Shown: positions 1 through 12,700 of the stretch, piece after piece
Layout: each line of letters begins with the position of its first letter
Position numbering within the stretch: position 1 is the first letter of the stretch
Assembly (NCBI RefSeq): GCF_035582795.1
Contig: NC_134379.1
Span: 2,542,001-2,606,000 of the forward strand
DNA: 64,000 bases
Source of the DNA: Mycteria americana
Taxonomy: Eukaryota; Chordata; Aves; Ciconiiformes; Ciconiidae
Direction: 5' to 3'
Notes under the pieces: model-generated
Seen by the model: the letters and a program-made list of their open reading frames with translations, nothing else
Databases searched by the model: none
What the model was told of the DNA's origin: nothing
Translations under genes and position numbers: made by a program

Positions 1-901
1 ACAGAGAGTGGCCAGACAACGTGCCGGCACAGCCAACCCCGAAGTGGGGTAGGGACACGGTGCGCGCTGTTAAACAGCCTTAATGCTTGCTCTGACAGTG
101 CAAGCAGCATGAAACCATTCCACCGACACAAACTTCGGAAGCAGCTAATTTACTCCCCTTGATGCCTTTCAGAATTGTGGTTATTAAACCATGCGATTTT
201 AATGATGTTCACAGACCACACAGCTTTGCTGCTGCTCAGGAAATAAGAACAGGTCCAGGTCAAGGGGTGGGGACACGCCTCGCCTCTCGGCGTGCCGATT
301 GTGCCAACACGGTACCTTGGACGGTGCCGCCATGTCGCGCTGGTTTCTGCCTGTTCCCGGGGAGCCGGAATTGACTGCAGGTGGACGGAGGGGACAGGAC
401 GTGACACTGCCAGGATTTGCCGTGGAAGACGGTTACACCCGGAGGACCGTACGGGCTGGGGAGACCCGTGGGGGTAGCCCTGTGCACTGGAGCAGCCCAC
501 CGCCAGCGTCGCGCTGACCTAACCGAGCCGGCTCGCCGACTGCTCGCCGCACCCTGGCGAGCGCCTCAAACACCACCTTAAAAACATCAGCCCTTCCCTG
601 TAGCCGTGGCCCCTTTGGGCCCTTCTCCCCCCAGCTCCCCACACGGGGCTTGGCCTGGGACTCACAGCTTGCGTGGGCTGCGCGGCGGGGTGAGCGTCGC
701 TGCTGGGCGCTTTGCTGTGCAGAAGGTCGTTAGTGGGATCCTGAAATAGAAAGGGCAGCGGAGAGGAGGCAACGGTGACATTTAGTGCGTTTCCGCCTGG
801 CAAATTTTGACCAGGGAGCTGCGAGCTGGAGGGCGACGGGAGAAATCGATGCACTTCCCCGAGAGCTGCAGCTACTGCTTCGCTGCAAGCGAGCATAAAG
901 A

Positions 902-907
902 TTTATT
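902..907 (-). terminator. candidate poly(A) signal AATAAA (minus strand)
   Basis: This is the first canonical AATAAA that I find on the minus strand after the AATF stop codon. Using it would give a 3'UTR of about 2.8 kb. A closer variant is listed separately, so the choice is open. Confidence 0.2.
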
Positions 908-1968
908 CATCCATGATACGTATGTTTTCCACACAAAGTCAATACTCACCTTGGCACTTATTTTCTAAAGCCAAGAAAAATGCTAGGTTCTTGCACAGGG
1001 CAGGGAGCCTGCCCCCCGCTGCCGCCTCTCCCCGCATTGATCGAGAGGGCCAAGGACCAGCACCGGTGGGGAAGAGGGAAGGGGAAAAGCTCCGAGGGCT
1101 TCGTGGAGCCGGCGGCTCCTCCTGGCACAGCCAGCGCTGAGGCACCGGGCCCGCGGCTGCCTAAAGAACGGCCAAAAATGCAGGTAGGACTCTTGGGCGC
1201 ACCGGTCAGCTGGGTTTAACAACTTTATCACACTTTTTCTTCCCTGTTTTTAAAGAAAAAAAGCCACAAAAGAAGCCCGGCCGGTGCACTGCCTCCTCGC
1301 CCAAAGGCAGTACTTCTGTAACTGGTACCGGCCCCTCACATCACACTGCGCGGGGTCGTCCCCAGGCTACTTTGTGCAGGGCTGGTGGAACCCAGCCAGA
1401 GCTGCAGCCGTACCCGGCGCGCTTTTTTTCCCTGCTTTTAAACCCGGGATTTCACACACCAAGCCCTGCTCGAGCCAAGTCTCCGCAGCCGAGCTGGTCC
1501 TGCCTTGCTGTGGGGGCCCCTTTGCTGCGTACAACGCTGAAGGTATTGGGAAGCTATTTACTGGCAGCAGGTGACTAGCGGGGAGACTGAAACCTGTAAT
1601 GATGAGGTGCAAAAATGATTAATTAATATCAGCTCTGCAGACAGCTCCAGGGACACAGCGAAGTGCAACAATGCAGCTACAGGGAAAGTCTTCTAAGGGG
1701 GAGAAAAAGGTAAAGCTGTGCGGCAACACGTCCCGTTTCAAGCAGAGGCAGGAGCGGGGCGCAGCACGGCAGGAGCAGAGGGAAAGGGGTAAGCACGGCG
1801 AGGAGACCCAAGGCGTCTGCTCCTGCACGCTGGGCCTCGTCTGCTGGGAAGCACGGGTGGTGGAGTGGGCCTCCCTCCCTCCGCTTTAACCTGTTACACA
1901 CTTAAAAACAGAATGTATTTGAATTTAAGCTTAGTAAGAGAAAAGAATTTAAAAAGTAAAATTTAGTT

Positions 1969-1986
1969 GCCCACTTTTCAGTGGGC
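1969..1986. other. short perfect hairpin in AATF 3' flank
   Basis: GCCCACT and AGTGGGC form a perfect 7-bp stem around a TTTC loop, in otherwise AT-rich sequence. A Pumilio-type TGTAAATA lies a few bases downstream, near 1996. The function is unknown; it could be part of a 3'UTR on either strand. Confidence 0.3.
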
Positions 1987-2701
1987 GAACAAAAATGTAA
2001 ATACTATTGCAAGCCTGTACATTTTTGTGATGAGTGCTGGGTGTCATTAAACCAACACCCCCCGGTCAGTCGCTGCCGAGCGGCCGTAGCAGCCGCCGGG
2101 TGCCTGTAGGCAGCCGGGGAAGCAGCTCAGCTCAGTGCTGACGAGCCCACAGCACCCTACGGATGCTCAGAGGCCCCTGCAGAAGCTTCCCCACGTCACG
2201 AGTGGGACGTTGTGGGGAGAGGGGCTCACCTCGCCAGCGCCCTGAGCCTGGGAACTGGCTGTACCCAGTCTGAGGGGCTCTGCAGCCCCGCTACCCCAGG
2301 GACGGCCGGGGATGAGCTCCAGCTGCACGGGAAGCGTCCAGCCCCTGTCCCACTGCACTCCTGCCTTGTCTTTAACGCTCCCTGCGTGTTTCGGCTGTTT
2401 GCTGCTGGCCCAGCTCCGGCTCTGTGCAAAGCGACGCCGAAGATGCCAGTTAAAGAACACCGTGCTGGTGGGGCCAGGAGAGGCCGGGGCTGCTGGCACC
2501 TTTTCTGCACGGATCACACTCGGACAATCTGTTGACAAAGCATTTTAGTTAGAGCGCGCAAAACGCAAAACAAAGACATTGCAGTTCACGTGGTCACAAG
2601 CGATGGCCGCCTTACACACATATATAGGCACGTATTATTTACGCAAGATAACCTCCATTTCAGATTGATCACAGCAGGCTAACAAATTCCCCTTACGGGG
2701 A

Positions 2702-2707
2702 TTTAAT
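2702..2707 (-). terminator. candidate poly(A) signal ATTAAA (minus strand)
   Basis: ATTAAA, the commonest variant hexamer, occurs about 1 kb after the AATF stop codon. It would give a 3'UTR of about 1 kb. There is no transcript evidence to choose between this and other sites. Confidence 0.2.
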
Positions 2708-3689
2708 TTCCGGCTTCTGACCTTTGGATATAAAAACCCCACAAAACCCCGCGAGTGAGTCGTCTCCTCTGGCCAGTTTTACATTCGTGCTGGCATCTTT
2801 CAACGGTGTGTCGTGGTGATGGTGGAGACAGGATGGCTCAGAGTCCTGATCAGCAGAAATAATTACGTGTACAGGATCAATGCTGGACTGAAAAATTCCC
2901 CTATATGTTCTAATTGCAGAAACATCCCCAGACGTAGCCCGCGTTGTGCTCATCGCCAGTCAGCAAATGTCCCTGTGCGCAGTGAGCGCTCGTTCAGAAC
3001 TGGGAGGGTGAACTGGGAGCACTGGCTGTCGGCAAGGGAGAGCACCTTTTCTCTGTTTTAAGGCCATGTTAATTATGTAAATGACATTTAAATCCTCTTG
3101 ACTCAGTGAAAAATAAAGTCACACATTCCAGATATGCAGCCAACGACCAGAACAGCGCGCTTAAACACCCCCCCCCCCCCAATCCCCCAAATAAAAAGCT
3201 CTACGGATTTCATACAAACGTGGGTGACCTGATTGCGGGGGGGGCTGGTGGTCCCTGCTGGTCTGAATCGCGTCCCTCTCCCGGCGGAACACTGAGCAGA
3301 TTGCAAAATCAAGGTCAGGAATTTAAAGAGAATAGTTAAAAATGGATTGTCTTTGGGAGGAAGCAGAGTTCATTTCAAAGCTAGAGGGGAGGGCGTTTGG
3401 CCAAGCTAAACGTCTACCCCCCACGCTTCTTTCTGCGCCCGCGTGATTTAGCAGTAACCGTATTTGATGTTCCTTCAGTGAGGTTTTTAGCAACAAAAAA
3501 CCTCCAACAGTGAGGGTTTTGCTGTTTTAGCAGCTGGAGAGACCTTGCTCTGGGTGCTTCGGCTCCCGGAGACGTCAGAGTCGGGGCAGCGTCCAGCGCA
3601 GGGAGAGGTGCCCCGTGCGCGCTGGCCAGGCCGGGGACGTGCGGCGCGGAGCCGGCCGCTGCGGTCAATCCTGGCGCGAAGGCCCGACG

Positions 3690-3753
3690 CTAATTCTGCT
3701 GGGGTTCTTCGGGACTCGTGATTTTTCCAAACAGCGAACGATAAAGCTCCGTC
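3690..3753 (-). CDS. AATF: AATF exon 12 (terminal), residues 540-560 and stop
   Basis: The acceptor is CTTTTCCCCAG before GACGGAG (phase 2). It encodes [20 protein letters not shown] and then TAG at 3692-3690. TELYRSLFG is identical to the human C-terminal motif; the last 11 residues diverge, as is usual at this end. The exon is only 64 coding nt and lies 16.2 kb from exon 11, so gene finders can easily miss it. The total of 560 aa equals the human length as I recall it, which supports this as the true end. Confidence 0.93.
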
Positions 3754-6700
3754 CTGGGGAAAAGAGGAAGGAGGAGGGGGAAAAGTTACTTCTCAAGGTC
3801 GAAATGGAAGCAAGAGGCTGCCAGCAAAACCGTCCACTCCTTAAAATGAAAAGGCCTTGTATAATTAAAAATGCATTCAACAATCTCTATTAATAAATAC
3901 AAGCAAAGGGGAGAACTTGCATAAGACCAATCACACGCAGGACAGAAATACGGAAACATTTCAGTGTGGCTGGATACCATATCTCTAGAGAATGAGGTTT
4001 TCTATAAGTTTGCCCTTTACAGACAGGCTCTTCAAGGAAGAAAACAAGATTGAATATTTTAATAGGATGTATGAGACCGCAGAGCCATAAGGAGGATTCA
4101 ATCAGACAGTCTAGGTGGGACTATAATTTAGTTTTCATATATTTTCTTGGACTTGACGGCACTTGAAAAACAATGAAAATGACCCAGCAACAAGATTCCA
4201 ATTAATATCACATATGCAGCAATTCTGATAACAGGAGCAAGTTCCCCTTTAAAAAAAAAAAATATAAGTGGGCTGGTGTTATTTATCTTTAATTTTAAAA
4301 CCGAAGTAACCTGAGAAGAGAGATGGGGGCGAGGAGAGAGCATTTTTATACATCATGCGTTTCTGGAAATCAAGGAAAAAGCATGGGGAAAGCCTTATTT
4401 TCTACATACGCACTTTCTAAGGCAGCAGCCTGTTGTAAGACGACGGCACGGACAGAGCGGAGGGCTGGGTACACGAGGACGGGCTTTTTCCTTCAGAGCA
4501 CGCTACCCAACCCCAGCGTTATCAGAGCAAGAACCACACGATCCCATTGCCGTGGGCCGGCGTCTCGATGGTTCGTCAGCGCCGGCGCCAGGGAAAGCAG
4601 CTGCCGCAGAAGCTGGGCCAGGAAAACTGTCAGGACAGGCAGAGAAAAGAGACTTTGCCGCCGTTCGAGTAAAATATGGCTTCAAAGGATGAAATTCAGA
4701 CCTGCCAGCGATACGGTGATTTTGGCTGCCTCCTCAGTTAAGACTACAACGGGGCCCACTCTCGCTGGGGGCTGCTGCGACGCCTGGCTCCTTCACCGAT
4801 CAATAAAAGATGGCAACTGGTTTGAAAACTATCTGCTTCCTGCAGACACTTCCACTGGAGAAAGTTACCTGTCAGCCCAGCCTGACGAAAGAAGGAACGT
4901 CTAAGTTTTGAACAGTGATGGCAGAAAAACGCCAGCCGTTAATCTGAGGAAGACGAGGAAGGAAGCGTCCGTTCCAGCAATGCGGGAGGCTGGACAGACG
5001 TGCACGGACCGCTGAGACAAGAAACCATTCTAATTCACAGGGCCACATCTCTTAAATTAATTTTAATTTAGAAGCTAATTAACCAATCAGCTGCTCTACC
5101 CTCAGAAAATGAGTCTGTGGCGAGGGACGCGTCTCCTTACCTAACAAAATGGTGGACGCCGTGTTTTGTGTGCAAAGCTCAGCCGAGACTACGAAACCAC
5201 AGCCGGAGTTTCTGCGTTAAATCAGGAGCGTGCGCGCAGGGTTTGGCAAGTTTAACGCAAATGCAAAATCAAAACGCTTCCAGAAAACAGAACTGATACT
5301 TGAAAGCTGAAAACTTTGACACTTGAAAGAAAAAAAGGAGGAGGGAGAGGAACGCCTTTCCCAAGCCTACAACGTTTTCCATCTTTCCTGACTATTAACA
5401 GATAAACGTAACTCGCTTTCGCTGTTTCAACTGAGAAATCGGATGCCAAGCAGCACCGCCGCCAACAAGGACGTTGCGACTTTAAGGCTTTGTCAAGTGA
5501 TCGGCAGGAAAATGCAGAGCGATGCTATTTAGTCCTCGGACAATCGCGGCCCTCCAGCCTTGCTTTGCCGGCTCGGCTCAGACCCCATCATGGCTCAGAC
5601 CCCATCATTACACTGAGCAAACGTTTCCACTCGTATCTCGGTGAAATTCCGGGGCAGCGCGCAGCGGGTCCTGTCCGCAGCGGGGTTCACGCGCCAGGAG
5701 CAGAGAGGGAAATGCTGAAACTGGTGTTTTGATAGAAGATCATTTCACACTCAGGCGGGCAAAGCTGACAAACGCTCGCGGGTTGCTCCCGGCAGAAGAG
5801 GCCGAGCGGCTTGGGTACTTCCAACGAAACATCACCGATTTCATTCTTTCTCCCCTCTCCCTGGTATATGCCTCGTGTTAAACACGGCGGCTTAACTGCA
5901 CGGAGGAAAACAATCTGAGGAAGATAAATGACAATACCAAAGGCACCCGCTTTGCTGTTTGCAGCCCGCAGGTGCAGTAGTGGGAGCCACACAAGACCTC
6001 AGGAAGCCGACGGTGACCGACTCCAGCCCGTTCGCTCTCGTGCCGGGGGAAAGCATCTCTGCAAAGAAGAACCCTCCCGGCAGCCAGCAGGGACTTGCAG
6101 CTCCTCTTCTCGGGGTTGTTTCCATTTTCTCTTCCACCGTAGGGATGCTGCTGCTGCCCCGGGTCAGGGCTCGAAGCCTCTCGTCTGCGCAGCTCCTGCC
6201 GTTTGTTTGTTTTAATGCACGTGCTGGGCACAGGCCCTAACCAGCCAACTTCGATTCGCAGCTATTGAATACCACACAGCTCGCACACGGACTCGCTCCC
6301 ATCCCTCCGTGCTTTGCTAAGGAACGACACGGTCTCCACACGTTTCCTGCGCTCTGTACGCTCTCCCACGGATTTTGTACCGCCGACCTAAACGCCGTTT
6401 CAGATCTCAGTCCTGATCCATCGCGTGGCTCTGCAGACACGGCCGTTGCCTGGGAGGATCCACCGCTCCCGCTGCAGATGGCTCCGCTGCTCTCCACCCA
6501 CCTAAACTGCCCGGCGTGGGGATATTCTTTGTCCTGGCTATAAACCCACACCCTCCGCCGGTCACTTGGGCAACACAAAACGCTGACGAAATCCTCTTCT
6601 GGAGCCCGTGTAAGCGCTGCCAGGGACACGAATCCACTCCCCGGCAGACCCTGTTCAGCCCGACCACTCGCAGCAAACTGCATGCGGGTCTTTTCACAGA

Positions 6701-9700
6701 ATCACAGAATCATATAGGTTGGAAAAGACCTTTAAGATCATCGAGTCCAACCATAAACCTAACACTGCCAAAAACCACCACTACACCATGTCCCTAAGCA
6801 CCTCATCCAAACGTCCTTTAAATACCTCCAGGGATGGCGACTCAACCCCTTCCCTGGGCAGCCTGTTCCAATGCTTGATAACCCTCTCGGTGAAGAAAAA
6901 TTTCCTAATATCCAGCCTAAACCTCCCCTGGCGCAACTTGAGGCCATTTCCTCTCGTCCTATCACTTGTTACCTGGGAGAAGAGACTGACCCCCACCTCT
7001 CTACCCCCTCCTTTCAGGTAGTTGTAGAGAGCGATGAGGTCTCCCCTCAGCCTCCTCTTCTCCAGGCTGAACAACCCCAGGTCCCTCAGCCGCTCCCCAT
7101 CAGCCTTGTGCTCCAGACCCTTCCCCAGCCCCGTTGCCCTTCTCTGGACACGCTCCAGCCCCTCAATGTCTCTCTGGGAGTGAGGGGCCCAGCACTGAAC
7201 ACAGCGTTCGAGGTGCAGCCTCACCAGTGCCGAGTGCAGGGGCACGATCACTGCCCTCGTCCTGCTGGCCACGCTATTTTTGATACAAAAATATCAAATT
7301 TTGATACAAAAATAGCGTGCTGGCCACACTATTTTTTCCCGCTCCTCTTCCGCACCCTGGTGCCAGCGAGCAACAGAAACTGCTTTTAGTTTGTCCACAA
7401 GCCTCCCTCACAGGTAACGGGCTTCAAACCTGCAAACAGGCTCTGCTGGCTGCCGGCCAAACGTACCTCAAAGGCATTTTGCAAAATTCAAAGGGGTCTC
7501 GCTCCCCAACATCACCTCTGCCGCACAGAGGAGCTCCCGGCTGCAGTTTCTCTACATATGCCCCTCTCTTCTTATACATTCATTCATTTTTTTACAGTCC
7601 CCAATAATGTAAGGCAGTTCAAATGTAACGAGCACATTCTGGGGAACCCCACAGAAACTAGCCAAGGACAAGCCAGAAGTAATGTTTCTTTGCAGCCTGC
7701 CTTGGTGGAGAACCAGTCTCCTCAGGTTTTTGTCTTCATTTTTGTTTTTTTGATAGTCTTCTGATGGGTACAAGAGTTCAGGGATCAATGCTGAATTTGC
7801 TCCAATCCTACAGATTTTAAATAAACAGTCATTTTTCAAGCAAGCAGGGCCCAGGGAGATTTCAAGCAAGAATTTGTCTTCCCCGGTAAAGAAATGTTGT
7901 CGGCACTGACAGACTCCGACGTTCGCGCCCCGGGTTTCACGGGTGCAAAGAGGGGTTGCGCCCGCAGCCGCCGGCGGCCGGCCCCGCAGCCCCGCGCCCA
8001 GCACGCCCGCAGCCCCGTCCTGCCGGGCACGACGCTGGCAGCCCCCGCTGAAGCCAGAATTCAAGTGGAGCAGTTTGGATAATAACACAGCACGGGCAGA
8101 CGCCCTGGCAGAGAGTGACAGGAGAGGAGGGAAATCAGGTAACCCCACCACCCCCGAAACAGAACAAATATTTTACCCTGCTAAAAAAAAAATATAATAA
8201 CCCAACCTTCCCCCCCCCCCCTCTCATCTAGGCTACCTTTCTTCTACGGCATCTCCCCTCAGCAGGATTTAACCATGCAGAGAGTAAAACTCATCAATCC
8301 TCCAGGTTTAACCTTGTCTCTGTTTCAATTCACCAGGGTAAGTGTGGATTTTAATACTTTCAGCCCCCTTAAGGCTACGCATAATGAACTTGGATTTTGG
8401 TTAAAAAATATAAAATTTCTCTCCTCCACCCACATATATTAAACATCAGCCTTGAGCCACTGAGTTGAAACAACCCACCCCACTGCCAGGCCGCTACCTC
8501 CAGACGAAGGAAAGGTGACTTTAGCACAAAGAGGTACCGGTCGTCGCCATGTGCTGAGGAATAACCTACGCGAGTAATTAACAGTACTCACACCTCAGGT
8601 AGAGAGCGTGGAAGAAGCAGGTCGATACAGGGGTCTTCCTTGAATTAAAATTTAACTTACCCTTTATTGCAACCTACAAAAGCAAGTAATGAGCACTAAC
8701 ATTTTTATTTCTTTTAAACTGTCATTTAGGCTGTAGAGGGGATAATTACCTATTTCCACTGTAGTAAGGTTTTATCACCCTTAGTGAGGCATTTTCTAAT
8801 TTAATATTTTTACTATATTATCATAAAACCTGTTTCTGGAAAAAATGATCACGAACCACACAGCCATTTGCCATAAAACATGTGTGTGTAAGTACCTTGG
8901 CTTAATTATTTATGCATTTCTTCTGAGCTGACTCCAAAGGACGGCAGAGGTGCTCGATGCACCGGGAGCGCTGCGCCCAGGCACTCTCCCCTTCCCAGCC
9001 CCGGGGCCCGCTCCACAGGCACCTGCAAAGTTTGCACAGCCCTTTCTTTCAACGCACCAGCAGTCTGAGACAAAAGGTGCATGGGAGGCAGGCGTTTTAT
9101 TCCGCTCTCCGTGCCCCTGCGCGGTTAGAATCCTGTTTTCCGTGCATTTTGCGACTCGGTTGCGGCTCCGCTGGTTTTGTGGGAAGAGCAAGCCCCACGC
9201 AAGCCCCAAGCCAGCAGCTCGACCGTCCTCCCGTTCACGGCGCAAGGCTCGCGCAGCCCTTGGCATGGCCACAGCAACGCTGCGGGGAGCCCCGACCACG
9301 GCGCTGCGACCCGAGCCTCGCAGACAAAGGACCCGGCTGCGCGCGGAAGGGGTGCCAAGGGCTCAACCCGAGCCCCGTGTGCGGCCCCCGCTCCACGGCA
9401 CTGCAGAAACGCCGACCAGCTCCCGCCACGCGAACTGGCGATTTCACGTCAACAACATTAGTTTTAAAAATTAAATAAAAGGACCAGCTACTTCAGACAG
9501 CGAGCTGTGTGTGCTAATTGACCAGCGGACTTTACCACCCTCCAAATCCCAGGTATTGCTACTACACACATTTTATAGGCAAAATCCTTCCAACGGAGAG
9601 CAAGGAAACACACACAGAAGGTGGGAGTGCCCGGGGTGAATATTAATAGCAATTCGATAAATATAGGAATCATCAAAATATAAATCATAAAAACTGTTAA

Positions 9701-12700
9701 CGGTTCCCCAGAAATCTCCTTTGCCCATCTGCAGTAGCACTATTCCACCAAACATAAAAAGGGGAAAACAAATACATACCTGCACGCGGGAGGGGAGAAC
9801 AGCTAACGCTGTACTATCTCATGCAATTATAGTCATGTTACTTCTTTTTTTTAAATATAGTTCTGTAGAAGAACAATATTAAGGGGGAAAATGCAGTTTC
9901 TGGTGGGTTTTTTTCAGAGTGTTATTACTATAGCAATACCGCATGAGTCACTGCTGTGCTGTTTTAGTAAAAATACCCTCCAAGAAATTTCTCTACCTTT
10001 TCCCATGTACCTTTTACTTCTTCTCTTCTTCCAGGCCAAAAAGGAAAAAAAAAAGATAATTTAGAATATGCCCCAAGCAGTACTGAAATAACTGTACCTA
10101 CCCCATTCCTACTGACATCCTCCATTGGGAACAATGAATTTTTAATTCACAAAAACTAGCGAAAGATACAGCATGGACACCCATGAATAAAGGGAGGATG
10201 AAAAACACAGGGCTCCTGATGAAAACTGAAGCTGGCTGTGGAACAGATGGCTGATCATTTTCTTGGGAAACTTTCTGTCTGCATCCTAAGGAATCTTTTG
10301 TCCATGTGAAATTCAGATTACTAGGTGCCCAGCGAGCAGAGCAGGTACCCAGGAAGAGAAAACAAGCTGAACCCCTTTATTTCACAATTTCTAGTCAAAG
10401 GCTTTACCCTAAATCAGCACGTGGGGTGTGGGATTTGGCTCTGTATTCGCACGCCTTCCAACACGCATCCCCCCCTCTGCTATTTCCGCAGCAACGAACC
10501 CACGCTACGGTCAATGAGCAAAACGAGCAGCGGCAATCAGCAAGGCAGAATTAAAATACCCATGTCTTTTAAAGCGAGGGGCCTGAAACGCAGAGCAGAG
10601 CGCTGCTGGGCGTCCGGCGTGCGGTGCGACGCGGTGCGACGCGGTGCGGCGCGGTGCGGCGCGGGCAGCGTGGCGCTGGCCAGGAAGGCAGGCCCACGAG
10701 ATGGCACTCTCTCACTCGCTTCCCCGCCACGGCCCAAAACCGGAGCGCGCAACTCCGGCTATAAATTACACAGCCAGACGGCTCTCATCACCGTGCCCGG
10801 CGCTTGAAGGAGATTCAGAAAGGTCTGCCGCAATTCCCTCTCGCTCAGGCGGGTCAGGATTGGGTCCTTCAAGTCTGTGCAAATGCTTTTAGCCCCACGG
10901 CTTTAAATTATGAAAGGTGACATGTGACCTCTGGTTTGTCTCATGAGACCAGGCACAAGATTTATAAATATTTCAGAAAGCTGGTTCTTGCCCTAAACAA
11001 AGGGACTCTGCACATTTTGTGAGGCTGGATCTGGGGATGGGGTGGGGAGCCGGAGGACAGCAGCGAGACGGAAGGGCTGCTGCTCAAGGTACCGTCCCCC
11101 AAACTTAACCGGACCCGGGGTTCAGACCTGCCATCTCTGTCACCGATTCTGAACACTTCCCCCTTCCACCAGCACACAGCCATCTGCCTACTGACCAGCC
11201 TTGAGCTCAGGACAGCATCAACGGGAGCAGAGATGGCACCTCTCTCACCCTCATTTTGGTCCCAATAGCATTCACATTTTCCTGTGAGCTTTTACAGCAC
11301 AAAGCGTAAAAGACGCGGACAAGTGGCTGGAGAAGCAGCAAAACACAGGGAGGTTCAGAAACCTCTAGCTTGCTCCGCTGGCATGCTTTCCAGCAGCTTG
11401 AATTTCCCCATGAAATTCATAAAACGTTGCTTTCTCGGTCTCTGTTTTTAGATGGGTATTTGAGCAGAGCAGCCACTGTAACGCTGCATGTGCAAGTGCC
11501 CTGCGCAGTTGTGCACGCAGCCGCATGGCGGGGACCATTCTTTGTGTACCTTAACATCCCATATTCCTGGGATGATTTCCCTCTTTCACAGCTTGCCTGT
11601 TTTATAACAGATTTGATGCAGGAGAAGACAAATTGTCTCACAAAGGAAGGACGACAAATCATCTTGCAGCTCTTAACAGGTTATTTTTTTTTCCCTTTAA
11701 AAAGGAAATTTCCATAACAGAGGCGTCTGTCTTCTTACTAGGGATGTCAAACATCAAATGTTGGGACACGATGATTTCAGCCCATTGGCACTAACCGGGG
11801 TCACGTACACCACTTCACTGCTGCCAGCTTCAAAACATACAAAAACTCCTTGTTCAAATACCAACCCTTCTAACGACTACCGTTAAAAGCGATACGGGGT
11901 ACTTAACTGCATCTATATGAGCTGACTTCTAAGGCTAAGTCAAAGGTTAGGGGGATAAAATCCACCAAACAAAACGATACGCAACGGGCAGAACGATACC
12001 GAAGCCGCGGTGCCTCGGGACCAACAGGTTTCGTTTCCCAGGTCGACACGTGCTTTTCTTCTCGGTTCCCAGCACAGCTCAGGTCTCCCCACGCTGAGCA
12101 CCGGGCTCCCGAACGAGCCAGCCCAGGGAGCGCAGCAGGGTACGTACACATCACCTCCCCGGGGTGCAGGGGAGGCCCTGCATCTCCCCGGAGGGACCCG
12201 AGAGGGTCCCCGAGAGGGTCCCTGCCCTACGAGGGGGCTCTTCCAGAAGCCACAGAGCCCCGGTAGGCAGCTCGCCCTCCCACCCACAGCCGCGTGCCAG
12301 AAACACCAGTTTTCTCTAAAATGTCAGAGCACCGCACGCTCTGAGAGACTGCCCCGCGCGTCAGCGCTACGCCCTTTGTTTCCCAAAACAAAGCCAATGC
12401 AAAGCAGCACAACCTTTCTTCCAGGCTGTGTCTACATAAACTTAGAATAATTTTTCTCACACCGACACAGTCACCCGAGGTTTGTGCCGCGCGGCACAGA
12501 AGCTGCTGGTTCAGTTGTTCCAGGAAGAAGGGCTTTGCCTCCTTTCAGGGACTTCTGTCGTGGTGAACGTACTGGATTGACAATCGCAGAGCCCAAATTC
12601 CTCCGTTAATCTAGTCTCATGGTGTCTTAATACCCGAAGTACAAAGTGAGCTAAGTTAAAGGCTGGTATCTCACCAACTTTTTTTTTTTTTTTTTTTAAT

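Larger units (their letters stand above)
1..3689. other. 3' flank of AATF, no coding gene seen
   Basis: This stretch lies downstream of the AATF stop codon on the minus strand. None of its open frames resembles a protein family I know; they are short frames in CpG-rich sequence. Part of it is probably the AATF 3'UTR, but the end cannot be fixed. Plus-strand AATAAA hexamers occur at 3112-3117 and 3190-3195, and could serve a convergent plus-strand gene. ACACA would be expected there from amniote gene order, but none of its coding sequence is visible. A C13 run is at 3168-3180. Confidence 0.6.

Noticed and set aside
1969..1986. Resemblance to a histone 3' stem-loop (six-pair stem top, TTTC loop)
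   Set aside because: The stem lacks the required GG/CC base pairs and no histone gene or downstream element is near.
1..3689. Search for ACACA coding exons on the plus strand
   Set aside because: No sequence resembling the ACACA C-terminal region was seen, so only its position outside the window is inferred.
4323..4904. 193-codon plus-strand open frame in intron 11
   Set aside because: No domain resemblance, no visible exon structure or conserved motif, and it lies in a GC-rich stretch where long chance frames are expected.
6781..7272. 163-codon minus-strand frame as a host gene
   Set aside because: It is the C-terminal part of CR1 ORF2 with the CR1 3' tail directly after it, so it is a retrotransposon fragment.
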